DNA from: Hymenobacter pini
GTDB taxonomy: Bacteria > Bacteroidota > Bacteroidia > Cytophagales > Hymenobacteraceae
Direction of reading: 5' to 3'
Assembly: GCF_020421205.1 (NCBI RefSeq)
Contig: NZ_JAIZZH010000001.1
Coordinates: forward strand, 1,223,691 to 1,287,690
Length of the DNA stretch: 64,000 nucleotides
Positions 59,097 to 64,000 of the stretch are shown piece after piece. The notes beneath the pieces were generated by a model. It saw only the letters and a list, made by a program, of their open reading frames with translations, made no database searches and had not been told where the DNA came from. The position numbers and the translations under genes are program-made. Positions within the stretch are counted from its first letter, which is position 1. Every line of letters starts with the position of its first letter.

Positions 59097-59313
59097 AACG
59101 CCAGAAAAAAGCACGTTCAACGCATCCAAACGGGTAGTTGGTCCCGTAAAAAGCAGCAACAGGCAGCCCGCCCAGATGGTTATCAATACCTTCTGCAGGC
59201 GCGTTGTTCTAGTAGCCCCCAACTCCTGAAACCTCAGGTTCACCCTGCATTTTCGGCTGACGGTAGTTTTTGTATTTTGCCGAACTGATTTGACGATGGT
59301 TTTCTTCCCCTTC

Positions 59314-59916
59314 ATGAAAAAGAGTATACTTCCTGCCGCTGGAGTTTTGGTTCTGCTTCAGCTTGCTTCCTGCATCAATACGGAGCGGGAAGTTGGGACC
59401 TCCAAGAACGCCGACCGGGTGTTCACGCCCACGCCGGAAGCCAATCGGGGCCGGGTATCGGAGCGCACGGTGCTGCGTACGGTAAATGCCCAGCACAATT
59501 TCTCCTCCACCAAGGCCAAAGACAACTTTGTGCTGCAGCTCCGAGGACCTAAAATTGCCACTTCCCAAGCCTATTTTATGATTGTGAGCAGCACCGGCGA
59601 CACGCTTCGTAAGGAAGTAATGCCGGCTTCTGCCCTCATCAATCAGCGAGATATGGATGACCCCCAGGCGGCCACCGTGCGCGACAAGGAAATTGCTATT
59701 CTGCAAGGGATGAACAGCTTCTTCCGCGACGACCGGTTTGTGCAGCCCGCCGTACCTCGCACCGCTACCCAGCCTGAAAACGTGGATGCTCAGTCTTGGA
59801 CCTCGGTAAAGGAGGACACCCGGGCCGTCGGCTTCGATTATCCCTCATCAGATGGCCGGGAGCGACGCGTAGCGTATTCCAAGAAGCTGGGCCGCGCAGT
59901 AGTTATTGCCGAGTAA
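59314..59916 (+). CDS. Lipoprotein of unknown function
   Basis: A 200-residue lipoprotein from the ATG at 59314 (lipobox LASC, Cys20). The mature part has FVLQLRGPKIATSQAYFMIVSSTGDTLRKEVM and a basic C terminus (DGRERRVAYSKKLGRAVVIAE). No family recognised. It has its own terminator; the 217-base upstream gap holds no obvious gene. Confidence 0.68.
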   Translation: MKKSILPAAGVLVLLQLASCINTEREVGTSKNADRVFTPTPEANRGRVSERTVLRTVNAQHNFSSTKAKDNFVLQLRGPKIATSQAYFMIVSSTGDTLRKEVMPASALINQRDMDDPQAATVRDKEIAILQGMNSFFRDDRFVQPAVPRTATQPENVDAQSWTSVKEDTRAVGFDYPSSDGRERRVAYSKKLGRAVVIAE

Positions 59917-59941
59917 ACACTACTATTTTCCTCTTTTGGAA

Positions 59942-59979
59942 CACAAAAGCCCGGCTGCTGAGCGGCCGGGCTTTTGTGT
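59942..59979. terminator. Bidirectional terminator
   Basis: Arms ACACAAAAGCCCGGC and GCCGGGCTTTTGTGT flank a short GC loop, with A and T tracts on either side, between convergent genes. Confidence 0.85.
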
Positions 59980-60003
59980 GTTGGTTGAGCAGCATAATGA
60001 GCC

Positions 60004-61296
60004 TTAAGGCATGGTAAAGGCCATGTCGAAGCTGATGATGTTGGCGTGGAAATTCACGTTGCGCTGGTAATAAGCGTAGCGCACATCCAGGGATTTGAAT
60101 TTAGCCACCTTACGGCCTCCCTGGGCGTCTTTGAACGGCGTTTTAAAGCGCGACAGGCCATAGACCGGCGAGTAGCGCAGCCCCAGCCCGTACTTGTTGG
60201 CGCTGAAGTTGGAGAGGTCGTAGTCGGAGGTGTAGTACTCATCCTGCAGCGTGTGCTGAGCGTAGGGCGCAAAGTATTTGGCCGCCGTTTGAGTGTGGTA
60301 CCGGTAGAAGGGGTAGGCCACGAAGAAGGGCGTAATTTTCAGGGGCGTTTCCAGCTCCAGCGTATGCGCCTGAATGCCGAAGTTGTCGTTGTAGAAGCGG
60401 TAGAAGCCGCGCAGCTGCACAAAATCAGTAGCGTAGTAGCTCAGGCGCAGGCCCACGGGGTATTTGAAGCGCTGCTGGGGTAGCTGCTCCACTTTCGGCA
60501 GGGTTGTGTTCTGGAAATACACCCGGTGAAACGGTGTACTCAGCAGCCCGTGCTGGTATACCAGCTCGGTACTCACCGCCACCTGCAACCGCTGGCTGAT
60601 TACCTGCGAATACACTAAGTTGAGGTTGTAGCTCTGCCGCTTATCGGTGGGCACCAGCATCTGGCCGGTACGCAGCTCTACGGGGTAAATCAGCTTGGCC
60701 TGGTCGATGAAAACCTGCCCGGCCACGCTCAGCTCCCGGTTGCCATCCTGCGAGGCCTTCGACCACGAGCCGGCCACATTCACCGAGAAATAGTCGTACT
60801 CCTTTGACACCCCGGCACCAAACCCCACGATGCGGTGCTTGGCCTTATTTTCCCGCGAATAGCCCAGGTCGGCGTGGTAGCGGGCATCGTGCGAAGACGG
60901 AGTAGAGAGGTAGTAGCCCTCCACGCCGTCAATCCGGTCAGTGGAGGCCGAGGCGTAAAAGTCGGCCCCGATATTGGCCGTGAGGCGGCTAACGGTATCC
61001 AGCGGAATGTTGAGGATGATGGTGGGCGTCACGTCGGTGAGGTACTCAGTGCCTTTGCCACCCTGCACGGCACCGTGCACGCCATCCTGCTGGTAGTAGC
61101 TGCCGAGAATATTTACCTCGGTTTCGCCGGGCGAGGCCGTGCTGACGTTGGTAGTGGTAGGAGTAGTGGGTATGCCCGAGCCGTCGATGCGGTTGGGCGT
61201 TACGCCGCCCTGGGCCAGCGCCAGGCCGGGCAGCAGCAAGCCGGCCACTAGCAGCCCGGTGCCCTGAGCAGCGCGAAGAGTAAAGGATATTTTCAT
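60004..61296 (-). CDS. DUF3570 outer-membrane barrel protein
   Basis: A 430-residue protein from the ATG at 61296 with a signal peptide (LLVAGLLLPGLALAQGG). The family pattern of DUF3570 is visible: a head with ETEVNILGSYYQQDGVHGAVQGGKGTEYL, then regular barrel strands to VNFHANIISFDMAF. An in-frame extension upstream to 61428 overlaps the DUF4266 gene and is rejected. It is the last gene of a four-gene reverse-strand cluster with a DUF4266 lipoprotein, ApbE-like enzyme and thioredoxin, pointing to an outer-membrane part in a redox system. Confidence 0.85.
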   Translation of the reverse strand: MKISFTLRAAQGTGLLVAGLLLPGLALAQGGVTPNRIDGSGIPTTPTTTNVSTASPGETEVNILGSYYQQDGVHGAVQGGKGTEYLTDVTPTIILNIPLDTVSRLTANIGADFYASASTDRIDGVEGYYLSTPSSHDARYHADLGYSRENKAKHRIVGFGAGVSKEYDYFSVNVAGSWSKASQDGNRELSVAGQVFIDQAKLIYPVELRTGQMLVPTDKRQSYNLNLVYSQVISQRLQVAVSTELVYQHGLLSTPFHRVYFQNTTLPKVEQLPQQRFKYPVGLRLSYYATDFVQLRGFYRFYNDNFGIQAHTLELETPLKITPFFVAYPFYRYHTQTAAKYFAPYAQHTLQDEYYTSDYDLSNFSANKYGLGLRYSPVYGLSRFKTPFKDAQGGRKVAKFKSLDVRYAYYQRNVNFHANIISFDMAFTMP

Positions 61297-61357
61297 ACAG
61301 GAATGAGAGGAGAGTGTGGCTAATGCGCCCGAAACAGGGGCAATAACCGCCAGTGCA

Positions 61358-61606
61358 TTAATTGCAGCCGCAGCCGCCGCCAACTTTGCCGCCGTTGGCA
61401 CCGCCAGCGCCTTCACGGTAGCTCTCAAAATTGGTTTCGTACACTTCCACTCGCCGGTTGGCGAGCTTCATGTCCTCATCGTTCAGGTACATTTTCTGGT
61501 AGGCGGCCACCGATACGCAGCCCGTAAGGCTGGAAGCGGCAGCCAGCAAACCTGCCAGGCCCAGCAGGGGGCGGCACAGGCGCTTAAAAGTAGGAGAGCA
61601 GGTCAC
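61358..61606 (-). CDS. DUF4266 lipoprotein with Gly/Cys tail
   Basis: An 82-residue protein from a GTG start. Lipobox SLTGC (Cys30) anchors it. The mature part matches DUF4266 (KMYLNDEDMKLANRRVEVYETNFESYREG) and ends with a run of Gly that includes two Cys (GGGCGCN), which may bind a metal or form disulfides. It sits between the ApbE-like and DUF3570 genes, 42 and 61 bases apart. Confidence 0.82.
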   Translation of the reverse strand: MTCSPTFKRLCRPLLGLAGLLAAASSLTGCVSVAAYQKMYLNDEDMKLANRRVEVYETNFESYREGAGGANGGKVGGGCGCN

Positions 61607-61648
61607 AGGCGAGGGGAGAAAAAGGGCGAAAAAAGGTCGGAAGCGGCG

Positions 61649-62683
61649 CTAGGGCCGCGTTGCGGGTACGGCAGGCACGGGGGCATTGTTGCGCAGGTAG
61701 CGCACCTGCATGTTCCTGGAAACCAGCGTGCGGTTGCCGTCGGTGATGAGCGTGCAGTCTACTCCTTTCAGCGTGTTGATGAAGGCTAAACCGTCGACGG
61801 GCCCTTTCACAAAGACGACCTCATCCAGACAATCGGCTAACTCCACATCGGGGCAGATGATGGTAACGGAGCGCAGGCCGGTAGCGGGTAAGCCGGTAGC
61901 GGGGTTGATGATGTGGCCGTACACCTTGCCGCCCGAGGTAAAATACTGCTCGTAGTTGCCGGCCGTTACCACGGCCACATCCGTCACCTGCACCCACGAC
62001 GAGATACTGCCCGGGTGGTCCGGGTCGCCGATGGCCACGCGCCACAGCGAGCCATCGGCCTGCCGGCCCCAGCACAGGATGTCGCCTGAGCCGTTGAGCA
62101 GGCCGCCTTTGATGCCTAGCTTATCCAGCACCTGCCGGGCCCGCCGGATGCCGTAGCCCTGCAGCACCCCCGCCAGGTTCATACGCATGCCCTTTTCCTT
62201 GAGCATCACGGTGCGCTTAGCGGGGTCGAGCAGCACGTTGCGGTAGTTGATGCGGGCCACGGCGGCCTTCATCACCTCCGTCGAGGGCAGCGCGTGTTCC
62301 TGCCTATCGAACTTGTAAATCTTATCAGCCGAGGCAAAGGTGATATCAAAGGCCCCGCCGCTCAGCTCCGAGATGCGCAGGGTGCGCTGAATCAGGTCGA
62401 ATACTTCCTGGTCCACCACTACCGGGCGCAGACCGGCGGCGCGGTTGATGCGGGTGATTTGGGAGGTAGAATCCCAGAACGACATGAGCCGGTCGATGCG
62501 GCGGGTTTCGGCAATGGCGGCGTTGAGGGAGTTCCAGCCCAGCGTATCGTTGTCGGCCACCACCGTGTAGGTGAAGTGGGAACCCATCAGGTGGGCTTCC
62601 TTAACGAAATTGCGCGGGTGACCCAGCCCGGCCAAAGTGGTGAGGGGCAGTAGCAGCGAGAATAACAGAAACAGGCGCAGCAT
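61649..62683 (-). CDS. ApbE-like FAD:protein FMN transferase, divergent active site
   Basis: A 344-residue exported protein (signal peptide MLRLFLLFSLLLPLTTLAG) of the ApbE family, which attaches FMN to Thr or Ser of partner proteins. Family segments are recognisable: FVKEAHLMGSHFTYTVV, LSGGAFDITFA, MRMNLAGVLQGYGIRRA, LLNGSGDILCWGR and GHIINPATGLPA. Several usual active-site residues differ: Lys in the GxxKGYAxD motif is Gln, the Asp of HIIDP is Asn, and the metal-site DAxxT segment reads DCLDE, so Thr is replaced by Glu. Activity is therefore uncertain. It lies in a cluster with thioredoxin, DUF4266 and DUF3570 genes. Confidence 0.82.
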   Translation of the reverse strand: MLRLFLLFSLLLPLTTLAGLGHPRNFVKEAHLMGSHFTYTVVADNDTLGWNSLNAAIAETRRIDRLMSFWDSTSQITRINRAAGLRPVVVDQEVFDLIQRTLRISELSGGAFDITFASADKIYKFDRQEHALPSTEVMKAAVARINYRNVLLDPAKRTVMLKEKGMRMNLAGVLQGYGIRRARQVLDKLGIKGGLLNGSGDILCWGRQADGSLWRVAIGDPDHPGSISSWVQVTDVAVVTAGNYEQYFTSGGKVYGHIINPATGLPATGLRSVTIICPDVELADCLDEVVFVKGPVDGLAFINTLKGVDCTLITDGNRTLVSRNMQVRYLRNNAPVPAVPATRP

Positions 62684-62748
62684 AGCAACGGAGCGAAAAA
62701 ACCGGTGCCTCCGCACGAGGGAAGCACCGGCAGACGCGGTAAGGTAGG

Positions 62749-63237
62749 TTACTTCTGGGCCAGCAGGGTGTTCAGGTAGTTGGTGTAGGCCGTGGCCCCG
62801 CCTGCCCGGTAGCCGGTTTTGGCCAGCACCGTGCCATCGGGCGAGAGGAGTACCACCAACGGAAACGAGCCTTCCTTGTTCAGCTTGGCAGCCGCCTGCT
62901 CGTTTTGCTTGGTTTGCTCGGCGGGCAGCTTGTTTTTCTTGCTACGGGGAAAATCGAAGCGGGCCAGCACCAATTTGTCCTGGGCGTAGCGGGTGAATTC
63001 CGGCTTATCAAACACCTCCTGCTTGAGCATGATGCAGGGTTTACACCAGTCGGAGCCCGAGAAAACGGCCAGTACGGGGCGGTTAGTGGCTTTGGCCTGC
63101 TGCAAGGCTGCATCAAGCGTGGCGTTCCAGGTAACCGGGGCGGCCGTGGCAGCAGTGGCCGGAGCCTGCGCCCGGGCGGCCGGGGCGGTTGCGGTCAGAG
63201 ATAAGGAAAGTGCGGCAAGAAAGAGGGGAGTGCGCAT
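62749..63237 (-). CDS. Exported thioredoxin-fold protein
   Basis: A 162-residue protein with a signal peptide (LFLAALSLSLTATAPAARAQ) and a thioredoxin fold of the DsbD-gamma/thioredoxin_7 type: VLAVFSGSDWCKPCIMLKQEVF holds the CxxC (WCKPC), then FPLVVLLSPDGTVLAKTGY near the C terminus. It probably reduces or oxidises disulfides outside the cytoplasm. It is the first gene of the four-gene reverse-strand cluster. Confidence 0.87.
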   Translation of the reverse strand: MRTPLFLAALSLSLTATAPAARAQAPATAATAAPVTWNATLDAALQQAKATNRPVLAVFSGSDWCKPCIMLKQEVFDKPEFTRYAQDKLVLARFDFPRSKKNKLPAEQTKQNEQAAAKLNKEGSFPLVVLLSPDGTVLAKTGYRAGGATAYTNYLNTLLAQK

Positions 63238-63310
63238 CGGAGAGAAATTGTAGAGAGACAAAAAATTCTGAACCGTGTACGTGGCAACCACCGTGCCGGT
63301 AAAACGGAAA

Positions 63311-63348
63311 AACGCGGAGCGGCTTTTCTGTAAAAGCTACCCCGCGTT
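63311..63348 (-). terminator. Hairpin after M23 peptidase gene
   Basis: Seventeen-base arms (63311-63327, 63332-63348) pair with a few mismatches across a four-base loop. It lies past the stop of the M23 gene and upstream of the thioredoxin gene. Confidence 0.5.
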
Positions 63349-63452
63349 CTTTACTCCAATCACCGGTTCAAACGTACGCGCCGTTGCATGAACACCGGGT
63401 GAAGAAATGGACTATCCGAAAAAATAGTTTGCGCCCGCACACCAACTGAGCG

Positions 63453-64000
63453 TCAGACAGGCTTTAAGGCCACCCAGCCCGTCCGCCCATCGGCCTGCCG
63501 AACCAGGCGGTAGCCGCCATATTCACCCAGCACCGACACCGTAGTAAGGGCCGGGAGTGAGGCAATGGCCGGAGCACCCGGCAGCGGGAACGACTGCAAT
63601 TCGGCTACTGCCGCAACATTCTCTTTGCGCAGCGGAGCGGCTGTTAGGACCGCCTTGGCGGGCACATACCCGGTACGGCCAGCCGGCAGTTGCACCCGCA
63701 GCCACTCAGCGGAAGCCCCCAGCACCAGCAGTGGCGTGGTGCGGGTAGCCGCGGCGGCCACTGCGGCCGATGTAGCCGGCATCAGTCGCAGATTGAGCTT
63801 AGCCTCGCGCGCCCGCACCCACTGGCCCAGCCGGGCAAACTGGGTTTTGGGCGCAGTCGGCAGCACATCGGCGCGGCGTACAAAGGGGTAGGGGTCCACG
63901 GCGCCGTTGCGGTACACGCCAAAATGCAGGTGAGGAGGCGTTGTTTTGGCGTTGCCGGTGTTGCCTACCAGGCCCAGTACGTCACCGGGCTGCACCTGCT
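63453..64000 (-). CDS. M23-family peptidoglycan peptidase with SH3-like domains (partial)
   Basis: The C-terminal 182 residues of a gene that continues past the end of the window. The visible end of the M23 (LytM-like) domain has QPGDVLGLVGNTGNAKTTPPHLHFGVYR, with the zinc-site HLH. Then follow two bacterial SH3-like repeats (LNLRLMPATSAA to GYVPAKAVL and SFPLPGAPAIA to GWVALKP). Such enzymes cut peptide crosslinks in the cell wall. The start is not in the window. Confidence 0.87.
   Translation of the reverse strand, partial: QVQPGDVLGLVGNTGNAKTTPPHLHFGVYRNGAVDPYPFVRRADVLPTAPKTQFARLGQWVRAREAKLNLRLMPATSAAVAAAATRTTPLLVLGASAEWLRVQLPAGRTGYVPAKAVLTAAPLRKENVAAVAELQSFPLPGAPAIASLPALTTVSVLGEYGGYRLVRQADGRTGWVALKPV

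Noticed and set aside
61297..61428. N-terminal extension of the DUF3570 frame
   Set aside because: It overlaps the DUF4266 gene and precedes a clear signal peptide beginning at 61296.

Overview
The window looks like a chromosomal segment from a pigmented, GC-rich member of the Bacteroidota, most like Hymenobacter or a close relative (Cytophagales). This is inferred from four things: G+C of roughly 60% judged by eye, TAnnTTTG promoter boxes in front of many genes, a type IX secretion (T9SS) C-terminal sorting domain, and many SusC-like/OMP_b-brl_3 barrels, short lipoproteins and Bacteroidota-typical families. No rRNA, tRNA, CRISPR array, prophage or complete insertion sequence was recognised. 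Nearly all genes are ordinary chromosomal genes; accessory-looking DNA is limited to a few low-GC genes and many palindromic intergenic repeats.

Layout. 0.1-8.1 kb: a cysteine hydrolase, then two paralogous outer-membrane receptors flanking a MarR regulator, with paired palindromes in front of the regulator and of the downstream receptor, then a PLP aminotransferase. 8.2-15.4 kb: tsaE and alanine dehydrogenase separated by an AT-rich palindrome, a low-GC GldM-like lipoprotein, a flavin reductase-like protein, an RNA 2'-phosphotransferase overlapping an M28 peptidase, and a DUF2490 barrel. 15.5-24.9 kb: a solo IS1-InsA-like zinc-ribbon/HTH gene bracketed by a 12-bp direct repeat, then a porin, an MHS-type symporter, a small membrane protein, a solute-symporter/histidine-kinase fusion, a receiver-only regulator and acetyl-CoA synthetase. 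The last group reads as a module for sensing, taking up and activating acetate or another short carboxylate.

24.9-40.2 kb: zinc alcohol dehydrogenase with a partner gene, fumarylacetoacetase, a low-GC overlapping gene pair ending in a minimal nucleotidyltransferase, NifU-like and Mrp iron-sulfur proteins, an EreA/ChaN-like secreted protein, DNA primase, a K+ channel, two overlapping glycosyltransferases, and proC. 40.5-52 kb: ribBA, secreted proteins of unknown function, M14 carboxypeptidase, DoxX, surE, two very small secreted or membrane proteins, an OmpR-type two-component system and a T9SS cargo protein.

52-64 kb: histidine phosphatase, M28 peptidase, a 2'-5' RNA ligase-like protein, an AT-hook miniprotein, an OmpA lipoprotein, a subtilase overlapping an outer-membrane barrel gene, and a four-gene reverse-strand cluster (thioredoxin, ApbE-like flavin transferase, DUF4266 lipoprotein, DUF3570 barrel) that resembles a periplasmic flavin/redox module. 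The window ends inside an M23 peptidase gene.

Intergenic spaces are rich in long hairpins. Some are Rho-independent terminators with T tracts. Others belong to at least three dispersed palindrome families: one with a TCATTNCGAGC core, one with a TTCGCGCACGAGC core, and an AT-rich AATTAAAAATT type. One of the last type supplies the tsaE stop codon.
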